Source of the DNA: Emmonsiellopsis sp. PD_33
Lineage: Eukaryota; Ascomycota; Eurotiomycetes; Onygenales; Ajellomycetaceae
Assembly (NCBI GenBank): GCA_032988165.1
Contig: JANTQF010000004.1
Span: 62,001-126,000, forward strand
Direction of reading: 5' to 3'
Length of the DNA: 64,000 bases
Of this stretch, positions 12,079-24,389 are shown one piece after another. How positions within the stretch are numbered: the stretch's first letter is position 1; each line of letters starts with the position of its first letter. The position numbers and the translations under genes are program-made. The notes under the pieces were generated by a model. It did no database searches. It was not told where the DNA came from and saw nothing but the letters and a program-made list of their open reading frames with translations.

Positions 12079-13707
12079 TTTTAACTTTAGCTTTTTGTAT
12101 GGAGCAGTTACTCTGGTGAGTGCGGTGGGATTGAGCTTTGGCTGAGGAGGGATAGAATATGTCTGTATCTGTCTGGGTAGTAGGTGTTCATGGGGTTAAA
12201 GAAAAGAGGGGGACTCACAATATAGTTTGGAGAAATTACGGCCATCACTGACGATTAAGGAAAAAAAAGTACCTGAAGGATGATTTCATGGCTTCTTTAT
12301 AGAAATTTTGAACAGGACATGGAAAACCTTGAGAGCCATCTATATCTGGGGTGTGTTTGGGTTCAAAATTCAAATATCCTTCTATAACCTTAGTCTCAAA
12401 ACAAAGATGGCACAGTCACCTCATGACAATCTAATTGCCTGGAATCCTTTTTGAATTAACCTTGCAGTTATCAAAACTAGCTCACATTCTTACTAGGAAA
12501 TAAATAGGAGTCTGATTTTATAGCCCTAAACCTAACCTTTTATCATCCTGTCATTATTTTGCTATTCTACACAGTAACCACATACATGTCATTCTCTGAA
12601 ATTCACTGCATACACCCACCAATCAGACCAATCAGCTCTGTCAGTGAACTATGTCTTCCTCGAAGCAATCATTTAAATTCCAAGTGAAAGATGGCCTCAC
12701 AATAGATACAACCCTCAAACTAGCCAGATTTACCAGGAAGACAAGCATCCTAAAGTAGCTGTAATTATTCCCAGCCTACCCCAGTCTTCTTAACTTAACT
12801 ACCACAACTCCCATCCCCACCTTCTCAGATTTCCAGGGGGGTTATTGGGTGACTTATCAACCTCCCTCCTCCTCTAACAGTTGGCTGGAAAAGATGCCAT
12901 TGACCAGCCAGTGAGCCAATTCAATTACCAGCGGCTATGGGACCGCAAGCTAATAAAAAGACGAAGAGCTCAAAGGAGGTTGAGGATGTTGGGCGGGACA
13001 TATATGCATAAGATAACCTCTAGTTAACTAGGGCTGGAGCCTCAGTGAACGAATCATTGATATACCGAGTAATCAGCACCGAAAACCGCCCGCGGAACAG
13101 GCTGGTCGAGAAGGGGAGCCATTCCTAATGTGAACAGTCTATATAACTAGCTATAAGTACAATTCCAGGCTTTTTAGTTGCCTTTCAATTCTTCCATTCC
13201 ATTTCAAAAATAGATATAGTAATGAAGAAGGTGATAGATGATTTTATCTATATAAGAAAAAAAAAATGTGGGGGCCTTTGGTTGACATTGTTAACGCTAT
13301 ATATCAGTCACCTAATGTCTATTCGTGTCTGTCTATTCAGTAACTTCTGGGTATATATTCAATGATTCATCCAGCTATCTATCTATCCCTTCCCCTATGT
13401 CCCCCCCCCCCCATGGATAGTTACACCCCTACCAAACCACCCACACCATAACGCAACAAGCAAAGCAGATATCTAAAACATATATACTGAGGCAAGTCAA
13501 AAAAGGAAATACAAGAAAGGAGTAATATATGTACGAAAATATCTAGTCAAAAAAAAAGGACAAAAAAGGAAAAATAGATAATAAAATTATACAGGAACAA
13601 ACCGACCACCCTCTTCCCACTTCCCACTTCCCACTCCCCTCTGAGTCTTAAATATCGAGCACTCGCTATACATAAACAACCCCAATTAACAATCAAAGAG
13701 AACCCAC
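12079..13707. other. Intergenic, AT-rich, no gene seen
   Basis: This 1.6-kb stretch has no credible open frame. It contains homopolymer runs (A run near 13259-13266, C run near 13401-13412) and should hold the promoter of the peptide gene and the 3' region of the acyl-CoA synthetase gene. Confidence 0.55.
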
Positions 13708-15904
13708 CTACAACTTAACCCTCCCCCCCTTCAACTCCTCCCACTCTCGTTGCCCAAACGGCACATACTGCCCCTCTCTAAACCAATATAGCCGGTCATC
13801 CACCCCCTTCCCAGCCAACACATCAACGTCAACACCTTCGGTTCTCAACACGTGTTTCTGCTGCTTATTATTGCCCGTCGATTGCATCTCCCTCGTCACA
13901 CGTAGGAAGATCGGGACCGCGTACTTGGGCAGATTGGCAGACGCCAGCTCCGCCAGACTCTTCAGCGTCGCGGGGTTAGGTTCGAGAATCGGCACGCTGG
14001 CGATTTCCTTCTCGTCGCTGCCTACTGGAGGGGTGAGGGCTGCTTGGTCGCGGAAAACTATGGCGGCGCAGCCGGCGCGGCCGTCGTTGTGGGGGACGGA
14101 GACGCCGTAGACGTTTGCCTCGAGGACGTCTTCGTGCGAGCCGAGGACTTCAGAAACTTCGTTTGTGGACACGTTCTCGCTGCGCCAGCGGAATGTATCG
14201 CCAATGCGGTCGGAGAAGTACCAGCGTCCGTCTGCGTCCCAGCGCACGACGTCACCAGTGCAGAACCATGCGTCACCCTTGCTTATCACGTCGCGCATGA
14301 TCTTGCTATCCGTAGCTTTGGTGTTGTTGAAGTAACCTTGGAAGGTCTCCTTGATGTTGTCTGGGTTGAGGGCGAAGAGAAGCTCGCCGGGCTCACCCGA
14401 GGGGACCTTCTTGCAGAAACCCGTTTGAGGATCGCGCCATGGCTGTTCGGTTTCGTAGTCGAGTTCGACGACGGCGAGGCTGCGGCCGAGGATGATCTGG
14501 GTGAAAGCGCCGTTCTTGCCGACGGCGCCGGCGGTGAAGTCGTTGGAGGACTTGTTCCAGCTGCCGCTGTTGCCCTCTGTGGAGGCGTAGAATTCGCAGA
14601 CAGTGGGCACGTCGAACCGGTCCTTGACGCGGTTCCAGACGTCGGGTCGTAGGCCGTTGCCGTAGAGCATGCGTACGTTGTTCTTAGTGTCCAAGTTCTC
14701 GCCGGTGATGGGGTCGATTTCGGGAGGAGTCGCGAGGAGGTAGCGGAGGGTTTCGCCTACATATTGGACGATGGTGGCCTCATTATCACGGACTTCTTTC
14801 CAGAACCTGCTGGCGGAGAATTTGCGGCCGATGATGATGGTGCTGCCCCCGAACACGCATGCAAGATAGCCGAGAATGGCAGCTGTGGAGTGGTAGAGCG
14901 GCATGCACTGGGCAGGATTAGCCTCGGTATCCCTGACGGAGGGGCGCAGGGTATGTATCTAGAAAAAAGAACATAAATAATAACAACATACAGTGTAGAT
15001 GCGATCCGTCTTCTTCAGTCCCATCCATTTGCTGACAAACCTGCTGCCCATAATACACTTGTGCCACGAAACGATAGCCGGCTTCGGTAATCCGGTGGTG
15101 CCACTAGTGTAGATCAACCTGTCGCAAAGGATTAGCTATATGCTATATCAACCGAACCCATCCAAGAATCAGACTTACATCGCAGTATCGCTTGAAAGGG
15201 AACCAGGCCGGGCAGAATCCGGCGCCCGCTCAGCCGGCGTCAGCAGAATCTCCCTCTCTAGCGCTTTGTCATAAAATACAACCTGCACAGGGCCCCCAGC
15301 CTCTCTGAAATCGTTCTTCGAGAACACCTCCATCTGCTCGGGCGGGAAGCAGCCCTCCTGCAGAGCCCTCTCTGCGAAAAGGATCCTTGCCGTCGACACC
15401 TTGACACAGTGCGCTAACGAGGCCCCGGCCAGATTGTAGTTGATAAACGCGGGCGTAGCGCCAATGCTCCACAGACCCATCCACATGAAAATAAAGGCGG
15501 AGCAGTTCATAAAGTCCAAGGCGACAACCTCGCCCGTCTTGATGCCATGGGTTTTCTTCAACCAGGTGCCGTATCGCATGCTGGTGGTATAGAGCTCATG
15601 GTAGGTCCAGACCTGGCCGTCGTAGACAAGGCAGGGGTTATTGGCGGTCTTTTTATTCAGGGCATGTTCCTCGATGATGTAGAAGATGTTGCACCGATCG
15701 CGGCGCTCGGCGAAGATGCGGGCGAAGGACGCGCGGATGAGGGAGGACATGATGTTGTAGTCCCCAGAGAGATCCCATCGCGCATTGAGGTATGCGAGGG
15801 AGGCGGTGGCGGCCGGAATGGCCACGGAGAGGGGGATAGCTGGGGGACAGTTAGATTTACAAGATGAGCGGGAGCGGAATGCAGCACATACCGGAGAGAG
15901 CCAT
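13708..15904 (-). CDS. Very-long-chain acyl-CoA synthetase / fatty acid transporter, Fat1-FATP family
   Basis: Four exons: 15904-15892 (only 13 nt), 15839-15179, 15118-14992 and 14907-13708 (2001 nt, 666 residues). All junctions are GT-AG and keep phase. The enzyme activates long and very-long-chain fatty acids to CoA esters via an adenylate and aids fatty-acid uptake. It is usually peroxisomal, ER or lipid-droplet bound. The N-terminus is hydrophobic (AIPLSVAIPAATASLAYL). The AMP-binding P-loop is YTSGTTGLPKP (from Y228), and MPLYHSTA follows. The FATP/VLACS signature appears as VCEFYASTEGN, and the C-terminus GGRVKL is typical of fungal Fat1. The order of motifs and full length match the family. 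Confidence 0.94.
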
Positions 15905-18839
15905 GGGGAGCCGTTGTCAACAGACTGAGGGAGACCAGTTAAGGTTGAAGGTACAGCTGTGGCGGATAAGATTAACTAATTCCCAACCAAGAACCCCGGA
16001 TCCAACCCGAAAGGCTATTTATTCAGCGGAGGAAATAGAGCAACAAAGGAGATCTGGGGAAGCAGAACTTGAAAGGGAGCAGAGAAGAATGAGGTGTGAG
16101 AAAGAAGAATAAAATGGCGGCACTTGTTCAGTCTCCATCGCAGCCATTAGGGCTCACCCGCCCGCGACAGGCTTCGTAATAAAAGCACCCATCGACCCCC
16201 CAATGTCCCATCGCCCATCAACCTCGGTGGAAGTGGAGCGGGCGCTGGTGGGCGGGTGCGGATAGTTAGTCGACCAGCCATGGCTGCTGGCAACTGTGGC
16301 TCTCGGCAGTGCATATGACACCGAGCGCCGCTACGACCAGGCGGGTTAGCCAGCCAGCCGGGGAGGGACAGGGAGCTGGCTGGGCGACGGCGAGAGATCA
16401 CGGTTCACCAGCTGGGATGGAGGGTGAGATGGGGAAGATGGAGATGAGGACGATGATAAAGATGATGACGGAGACGACGTTGAGGAGACGAGAGATTAGT
16501 CACGGCGGACAGGAGGAATCAGCCTCATCGCCGTCACGTGTGGCTTCTTTTCTGTTCTCTATCTCGTTCTGTACAACAGAGTGCTCATGAAGATATTTGT
16601 TTATTTGTTTATCAGGTAGTTATTCCTCCTCTCCAGCCACAGATCTCAACCCCAGCATTCCCCAGCCTATTCTCTCCGATATTTATCTGGGCACTCTTCC
16701 CCAGCTCCATCTTCCGATTCACTCCTAGCCTTGGATTCACATCCTTGTTCTATCCTCCATGTCCTCCATGTCCTCCAAGATTCCGAATTCCAAACGTGAA
16801 ATTTGGCTGATTCTCCATCTGACACTGTTCCAGCCAATCACCGTCGTCCTCTGCCAATATTCCCCCTCCACGCACCGAGGCATCTCGATCCGCGATGAGC
16901 TCCCTGGGGAAGCCAAGCCAGACTGCACTACTGTTGCTAGCTTGTGCCGCCAATGCCCTAAAAGCTAACGGTCGGATTGCCATGGGATTGGATGCGGGGG
17001 AGATTGGATGGAGGATCTATTTGCTGGTTCGGTAAAGGGGGGGAGGAATTCGCGTATATTGAGCATTCGGTTTCTCATATAACTGATTAGCAGCGTCCTC
17101 TCCCCTTTGAACCAGGAGCAAAGGAAGCCATCCCGACGATAGAATGGGAAACAGGGCCTTTGATGTGGACCTAGCCGATAGGTTGAAGAAATATCTAACT
17201 GCTGGATCTATCCCCCCCCGTCTCTCCAGTAGGCAGGGTAAACCCTTCTCAACGTGCTAACAAGAGGCCTAGATCTAAAGAAGGATAGATAGAGGTATGG
17301 ATTTTATGAGAGGTGTTGCTAAAGAAGTAATCGCAAAGAAATGACAGTGGGAGGGGTATATAGAAAGACGAAATGTAATTCAATACATAGGTCGAATGAT
17401 TTCTTTGCAGATAAAACAGTAAGCTTTCATTACTTGCTTAGAATAGGAAGGGTGTTTTTTTCTTTACCCTTCATTGAATGTGCTTGTGATATTTAAGTAA
17501 CTCATTGCCTGCCCTGACTACCTGCAATGCATGGAGTAATATAAAGGGACGATTGCCTGCTACTAGAAATTCAGACAAAGTTTGCTAAGCCTCCCGAAAT
17601 ATGGAATCATCATCATCAAGCTCCTGTCTTGAATCTGTCAGACGAGTTATATACAGTTATATAAATCATAACTAAGCTTGAGTTCGCTCTTTATTAACCT
17701 GCTCTTTTGCCATCATCATCATCATGGACAGCTTTATAGTTCCACACAAGCCGTTCCTGTGTACTCGCGCACATAGCCACTTGCCATGAAACGCGCATAT
17801 ATTCTCGTCGAAGCAGCGGTTGAATGGACCCCTATATATATATATATATATATATTTCAGTCCACACAGCAGACGGATAGGATGTGGCACAAGATCACAA
17901 GGGCACAATCCTTGGAAATCCTAGGCCAATATCGCCAGTGCAGGGGATAATAGTTATGGAGATATAATCCAACCACCCGTCAGCTGGAACTTGGCTCCCG
18001 AGTGGATGTTGGACCATGTCCCCTTGATCGCTAGGTATAGTTTGGGGGAGGATTTGGCATTTCCCATTCCCTCTGATTGATTGCTAGTAAATAGCTAGAC
18101 AGTATCGGAATGCTTGTGGACATCTGTTTCAGGCTCGGTTCGCATGCCTCAACAGGGCGGACAATCGTTTGAAACCTTACTTCTTGCACCAAGGTTGGCT
18201 CATGTTTTCATCTATAGATATAGATATGCCTTGCTCTCTAGAGCTGATGGCAAAGCATACATTGTGCTCTTTATAGCAGAAAAGAAAAAAGAAAGGGAAA
18301 AAGGAAATAAAAAGACAAGCCCTGTCGTCTTCTTTTGACTAGAAAGAGTTGAGTACGGCAATAGCGCGTCAACTGCCTGAGAATCTTTTGAAATTATCCC
18401 ATGATCACACCTAAGGGGAACAGGAGGGACTGAAATACTGAGGCGTTTATGACCTGGTTCCATCTGTTTGGCCTGCGGGGGCTGGAGGCAGGTAGTCTGT
18501 GTCAGAACTTGGATGTTAGGGCTGAGAGTGCGTCGGCAGAATATAGCATAACAGGGAGTAGACGATGCGGACAGTGTCCTGCAATATAGAAGTGTGCTCA
18601 TGAATGGACAATTATGTTGAATTCAAGCTATCAAAACGGAGAGATCAAGAATCAAGATGTCAAGCAGAGGTTTGAACAGCCGCGGATGGCCCGTGCGTCT
18701 CTCTAAAGTGGCGCCAACCCTCAATAAATGTTTATTAGCGTCGCTGTCATCGCAGAAGAGTCATCGTCACTGAACAAGAAAAATATTCACAGCGCTCAAT
18801 CCCCTCCCATACCACCTAACTGCATAATCCCTTGCCTCA
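15905..18839. other. Long divergent intergenic region between Fat1-like and ASL genes
   Basis: About 2.9 kb without a gene. The first 600 bp are GC-rich with short overlapping frames on both strands that look like chance. The rest is AT-rich. It separates two head-to-head genes and should hold both promoters. Confidence 0.6.
17833..17855. repeat. (TA)n microsatellite
   Basis: Uninterrupted TA dinucleotide repeat of about 11 units in intergenic DNA. Confidence 0.9.
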
Positions 18840-20639
18840 ATGGCTTCGCAACAACAACCTCCGGCCTCCAAGGCCGTTGCAGGCAAACTCTGGGGCGGCA
18901 GATTTACTGGCATGCACCCCGATGCACCACCCCTCCATAGCAGAATTCCAGCTAACCCCAGCTCCCTTCCCCAGGTGCCACTGACCCCCTTATGACCGCA
19001 TACAACGAATCAATCTACTTTGACCGGGCCTTTTACGCGCAAGACATTGCTGGCTCAATTGCCTTTGCGCGCGCCAATGTCTCAACCGGCATCCTCACCC
19101 AAGCCGAGTTCACCACCATCGAGAAGGGATTGAAGGCAGTCCTGGAGGAATGGCGGACGGATACGTTTAAGATCGTCCCGGGCGTCGACGAAGATATCCA
19201 TACTGCCAATGAGCGCAGATTGGGAGAGATTATTGGCAAGGAGATTGCGGGCAAGCTTCATACGTAGGCATTATCATTTTTTTTTTCTGCCATCGCCGGG
19301 TATGGGGGGATTTTCGGGGCAGGGAATGAATTTATGGCTAATGGTGTTTGCAAATTTGGTAGTGGCCGGAGCCGAAATGACCAGGTTGCGACTGACTTGC
19401 GATTGTGGCTCCGTGATGAGCTCCGCGAGATCGAAAACTACCTTAGTGATCTACTCAAAGTTATCGCTGAGCGGGCGGAGAGTGACATCGAATACGTCAT
19501 GCCCGGTTACACCCACCTGCAGCGTGGACAGGTAACTATGTTATTGCATAATCAATCGAGTATAGCAAGGAGTGGCTAACCCATTTGTTAGCCCGTCCGC
19601 TGGAGCCATTGGCTGCTTTCCTACGGCACCTTCTTCCTAAACGACCTCGAACGCCTGCGCGATGTCATCAGACACGTCAACCGGAGCCCTCTAGGCTGCG
19701 GAGCATTGTCGGGGAATGCATTTAATATCAACCGGGAGGCTATGGCGAAGGAGCTGGGTTTTGACGGCCTGATTCACAACAGCATGTCCGCCGTTGCGGA
19801 CCGAGATTTTATTTTGGAAACCATGCAGTGGGGCTCGTCGGTGATGCTGCACATCTCCCGCTGGAGCGAGGATCTTATCATTTATGGCACTACCGAGTTT
19901 GGCTTCGTCCGGTTGTCGGACGCTTATACAACTGGTAGCTCGCTGATGCCACAGAAGAAAAACAGTTCGTTTCCCCTTCCTTCAATTGACCACTCAGTAT
20001 AGTTAAAGCATGCCTAACATAAAACGACAGGCGACTCCCTCGAACTCCTTCGAGGCAAATGTGGCAGAATATTCGGTGGCATGGCCGGCCTCATGATGAC
20101 CATCAAGGGCATTCCCTCAACATACAACAAAGATCTCCAAGAGAGCGTCGAGCCCCTTCTCGAGCACATCAAGACGCTCAAGGACAGCTTGCTCATCGCC
20201 ACCCGCGTCCTGTCCACCCTAACCGTCTTCCCTGAGAAGATGCTCGAGGCCCTCACACCAGACATGCTCGCTACCGATCTTGCGGAATATCTCGTGCGGA
20301 AAGGTATATGCCCCTTCCAATTACGAAAAAAAAAAAAAAAAAACCAACCATTCCGATCCCTCCAATCATGTAACTAACTCATATATACTCTTCCCAGGCC
20401 TCCCCTTCCGCGAAACCCACCACATCGCCGGCCGCGTCGTCGCGCTGGCCGAGAACGAAAATATCCCCATGGACAAGCTTACTCTTGCCCAGCTGCAAGG
20501 CGTAGATAGCCGATTTGGCGATGACGTGTTGGAAGTTTTCGACTATGAGCGATCGGTGGAGATGAAGGCGGCCATTGGGGGGACGAGCAAATCGGCGGTT
20601 TTGGAGCAGATTGAGACGCTGCGGAAGGCGCTTGCTTGA
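18840..20639 (+). CDS. Argininosuccinate lyase
   Basis: Six exons: 18840-18909, 18975-19263, 19363-19531, 19592-19964, 20031-20303 and 20398-20639 (1416 nt, 471 residues). The enzyme splits argininosuccinate into arginine and fumarate, the last step of arginine biosynthesis. Landmarks are KLWGGRFTGATDPLM at the N-terminus, AGKLHTGRSRNDQVATD, PGYTHLQRGQPVRWSHW, and the fumarase/ASL signature GSSLMPQKKN at residues 291-300. The length equals the usual ~460-470. The first intron (18910-18974) begins with GC instead of GT. This is the only split that restores the conserved GGRFTGATDP without a frame break. Intron 5 carries an A run of about 18. The gene is equivalent to yeast ARG4 and Aspergillus argininosuccinate lyase genes. 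Confidence 0.97.
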
Positions 20640-21402
20640 GCTTGGCATGTATGTATGTATGTACCTGCATATGCGTCAGCTTTTGATAGGTGGGGAAGAA
20701 AAAGGGGGTGGGTAGCAAGGGAGAGAAAGCGAAAGATGGGCTGTGTGAAAAGGAAAAAAAAAAGGCAGGATTTTGGTTGGTATTTCGGACATGGGGGGGA
20801 TAGCATGTACGGCATATTTTTTGGGTAAGCTAACTAACTAGTAAGCTAGTTGATGCAAATAGAACCAAAAAAAAGGGTCTTGTCATGATCAGATGGAATG
20901 GTTGGAAGGCATAAATATCAACTGATTTGCACAGGTTAACTAATTTTTTCTCCCCCTTTCTTCTTCACAATGCACATGCGTCCAAACATGAAGGATATCC
21001 AATGCCTTCAAAACTAACCAACTGACCAAATCCCAAAAAAGATCAAACCTATTCATTAGACTGCCAGCTTCGAAAATCTTGGGTTCAAAGTTCATTGGAG
21101 ATTTTATGAATTTAATATGCCGAGGATGCAAGGATCAAGCAGAAGCATGAATTCAATTAATTTTGAAATTATATCCTCTATGAGATGGATGGTACATCCA
21201 TATATCCATCCAATCCATAGATCCTTTTCAAGTCATGGAATGGAGTCGATTTATTTTTCTTCATCTAGAGACATTAAAAGCAAAAAGCCAAATCAAACCA
21301 AACCAAACCAAACCAAACCCCCCCTCCTCTGAAGCAAATCAAAGCGGGGAAGGTTTCTCAATATGAGGGGCGTTTTTTTTTCTTTCCTGTTTTTTCAAAT
21401 CA
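20640..21402. other. Intergenic between ASL and first MITE
   Basis: 3' flank of the ASL gene followed by AT-rich DNA. It contains short repeats such as TGTATGTATG near 20648 and a run of AAACC units near 21298-21318. No gene is seen. Confidence 0.55.
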
Positions 21403-21814
21403 GGCCCTGTTCAGTGCAAAACTGGTTCTTCCTTTTTGTTTCTCCCAGACACACTTCTTGGCAAAAATTTGCATAATTCTACATAATTTTGCTGATATAA
21501 TCAATAAAATACAATAAAATACTGTTTTTTGGTACTATATAGTATAGACTAAATTAGTATGTTTTTAACCCACTTAGTATATAATTAGTGAGAATTGGGA
21601 GAGACTATAACTTAACTAGGAAAGATAGGCTCACTTTTAATAATAGAAAATCTATCTACAGAAATCAGACTCTCAGCTCTGATTTGATTGTGATTTCTGA
21701 AGTTCTTCCACTGATTCTTCAAGATCTGCATGTTTTAGCTCTGTTTGTAAAAATACTACTCCACTCTAGTATGATGGGGGATAAACAGAAACAGTTTTTT
21801 CACTGAACAGGGCC
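21403..21814. mobile_element. MITE, PIF/Harbinger-type (copy 1)
   Basis: A 412-bp non-autonomous element with inverted ends. The left end reads GGCCCTGTTCAGTGCAAAA and the right end is its complement with one substitution (CACTGAACAGGGCC). It is flanked by the 3-bp direct repeat TCA (21400-21402 and 21815-21817). The interior is AT-rich and non-coding. A 3-bp duplication of the form TNA plus short GG-initial inverted ends is the hallmark of PIF/Harbinger-derived MITEs. A second related copy lies about 280 bp downstream. Confidence 0.82.
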
Positions 21815-22094
21815 TCATATACTCTGTACTCTGTAATTCATAACTATCTGTAAAATGCGCAATGGAGGCAGCACTGTCCAAATGAGGTCAAGTTCAAGGT
21901 TAGCAAATGGGATGAAATGAATTCTGGTGGAAGAAAGCCTCTGAATTGAGGCTGAGGGGGAGGAGGATGGAATAATGGTATGATATGTAAGGAAATAGAT
22001 GGCATGGTATGGTATGGTATGGTATATACAATACAGCTGGTATGTTGATTCAGCAATCCTAAAAACAAGATTTTTTGGAAGATTGAAAGCTTGA

Positions 22095-22516
22095 GGGCCT
22101 GTTCAGTGCAAAGAACTTTCTGTTATTTCTGATCACTTAAAGTGGGTTTTCTTGGCAACTAACCTATTTAAACCTAGTCTAGTTGCATAACTCTACATAA
22201 TTTAGCTTATATAATCAATAAAATACAATAAAATACCTGTTATTTGTATCAGGTGGTATGCACTAAATTAGTATGTTTTTAACCCACTTAGTACAAAAGG
22301 TAGAGAGACTAGAGCTTAATAAGGAAAGATGGGCCCACTTTAAATAATGAAAAAGGTGTTAAAAGTTAACAGAGAGAGGACCAGCTCAAGAGTCTGTTAT
22401 TTCTGATTAGAAATCTGTTATTAAAGATCTGCATGTTTTAGCTTGGTTTGTAAAAATACATCCCCACCTTTCAATGTCAGAAAATGATGAAAATGGCCTT
22501 TGCACTGAACAGGGCC
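22095..22516. mobile_element. MITE, PIF/Harbinger-type (copy 2)
   Basis: A 422-bp relative of the element at 21403. Its ends are GGGCCTGTTCAGTGCAAAG and the complement of GGCCCTGTTCAGTGCAAAGG, and the flanking duplication is TGA (22092-22094 and 22517-22519). It shares internal blocks with copy 1 in the same order, for example ATAATCAATAAAATACAATA and TAGTATGTTTTTAACCCACT. The two copies differ by many substitutions and small indels, so they are separate insertions rather than a recent duplication. No transposase frame is present in either. Confidence 0.82.
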
Positions 22517-23560
22517 TGATTTTAAATATCTGGGGTCTTTTTTTCTTTTCTTTTTCTCCTTATTTCTTTACTTCTGATTGCTTTGCCATCCATTGTTTTC
22601 CCTCAATTGAGTTTTTCCAGTTTTAGTTATGTGAGCACACTCCCTACTAACTTACTTTTAAGTTACTTGCCCCTGGCCATCTAGAATTCCGTGGAAATGA
22701 GGCCTGGGATGGAACTAGATCACGAACTAAATGCTGGAGTATTAACTGCAGAGTTGTCCTGAAGGCAACAGTTTAACTAGCGAGTTAAGGCTGAAATGCG
22801 CCATTATGATTGGAAACTACTTGCATCGTTTTGCCTCTTCCCTCCCCCTCGAAAATTCCAGATCGTTGACCCATGCCATCGGTAGTTACCCGGTATGTAT
22901 GAGAAACTACCATGATACCATCCAGCACTGCGACATAACTGAGACATTCCCTCTGAAGACCCCTTTAAACTTTCGAGGCGCAAAACCCAGCAAGCCAGCA
23001 AACACGCGACGATAATGTCGTAACTTACTAGTCATTACATCACTAACGTGCAGTTGTTCCACTTGGTAATCGTCGTATTGCTCCCTCCTTGCCGCGGCCC
23101 AACTGAAAAAAAAATCTTAACCTCTAATGCTACATGGCCATCTCTCTACACAGCACTGGGAGCTCTACACCTACACTGCTATCAAACCGCCACTGATCTC
23201 GCTATATAGAAGAACGCTCTACGCCTGCTTGGCAGCGTGATCTCTACGCGGTGATGAGAGCTCTACGCCTACACCTCTATCAAACGGCCGCCAAACATGC
23301 TCCTTAAGCCAGCTGTTTAAGCAGGCTGAATGGAACTGCAGCCTGAGATATACTTTATCTGTTTACAGAAGACTAACCTTGTGCTAGCAGACTGGGTCTG
23401 TTCATTTCAGAAACTGTGGGATCTAACCAAACATTTCCAGAGGTGGGATCTGAAGAAGTTCCAGCTGATAGATTACAATATCTACAGTGAGGCTGAAGAG
23501 CCTGGGAGATCTTCTGGACCATGTGGAATGTATACACGGCACTGTCATCTGTTTATCTAA
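22517..23560. other. Intergenic, with a degenerate direct repeat
   Basis: No gene is seen. Two similar ~35-bp stretches, each starting GAGCTCTAC, lie near 23160 and 23248. Both contain CTACACCT- and CTATCAAAC-type segments, so an old local duplication is likely. Confidence 0.5.
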
Positions 23561-24389
23561 CTACTGTTCGATCGCTGGATCGAAAGTTCCATCAGGGCCA
23601 TAGAGGGCTTGTCGCACAAACTGTTGGATAGTAAGAACGAGATAGAGAGGATGGAGAGCGGCGAATCGGTTACGAAGCTCAAGTGCGGCCGGAAGAAATA
23701 CCCCTACCAAAATCTTAGAGAAATTCTCTACGAAGTTGGCACTCCATCCCGTGAGGATAACAGCGTCAAAATCTTGCGGGTGGAGCTGTGTCGCTCTTAT
23801 TCCGAAAAGAGAGCCCCTTGAATGACCAATGTACGCAACCTTGGAGAATTTCTTGCCGAGCTCTCCATTCCGGAGCTGCAACACGATTTGATGAAGAATC
23901 TCGGCCTCAAGGCTAGCCTGAACTTCTAGTAGGGGATCAGGATGTCTAGAAGTGCCGGACCCTAGGCGGTCAATTGCAAGAACTGCATATCCCCTATCGG
24001 TGGCAAAATGAGCCCCAGTCGTATGGCTCTGCCTCATCCTCTGGTAGTCTGAGTCCCGACCAGTAGAGCTTGTTATAAGTCGCTCTATGGGCCAAAAGTT
24101 GAACTGCGTTGGCTTCGTTGTACTCTTCCAGCTCACAAAAGGTGGCACTTATATTATAAGTGGCCCCAACTGGAATAAGAGGCTAAAGGCGGCCAACATC
24201 GCCAACTAGACTGTTAACAAGGCTATCAACAAGGTTCAGGTCACTGAGGTCTAGATCGGGCAAAACAATGTTGTGTGCATGAGAGGAGGCAGTAACAGCC
24301 AAGCTGATCTCAGAGCACCTGGGAGCAGCATGGGTGAGAGGGAGGATCAAGCCCAGTATGAGCCAATGAAGTTTGGCCTCATACATCAT
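23561..24389 (-). pseudogene. Decayed alpha/beta hydrolase
   Basis: Secreted-type alpha/beta hydrolase remnant. A signal peptide starts at the ATG at 24389 (MMYEAKLHWLILGLILPL). The same frame hits a TAG at 24185-24183, then continues with family-like text (VGATYNISATFCE, then NKLYWSG and EPYDWGSF). Near 23990-24003 the reading must shift by one base to reach RGYAVLAIDRLGSGTSRHPDP. The nucleophile motif GHSRG is intact, and the downstream segment GPDGTFDPAIEQ matches the family. The frame then stops at 23561, where relatives continue for roughly 50-100 residues with the acid and His region. One stop, one frameshift and a missing C-terminus point to a pseudogene. An unrecognised intron could explain the first stop but not the truncation. 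Confidence 0.75.

Noticed and set aside
14044..14652. 202-codon + strand frame
   Set aside because: Lies wholly inside the last exon of the Fat1-like gene on the opposite strand; it is a shadow of GC-rich coding DNA.
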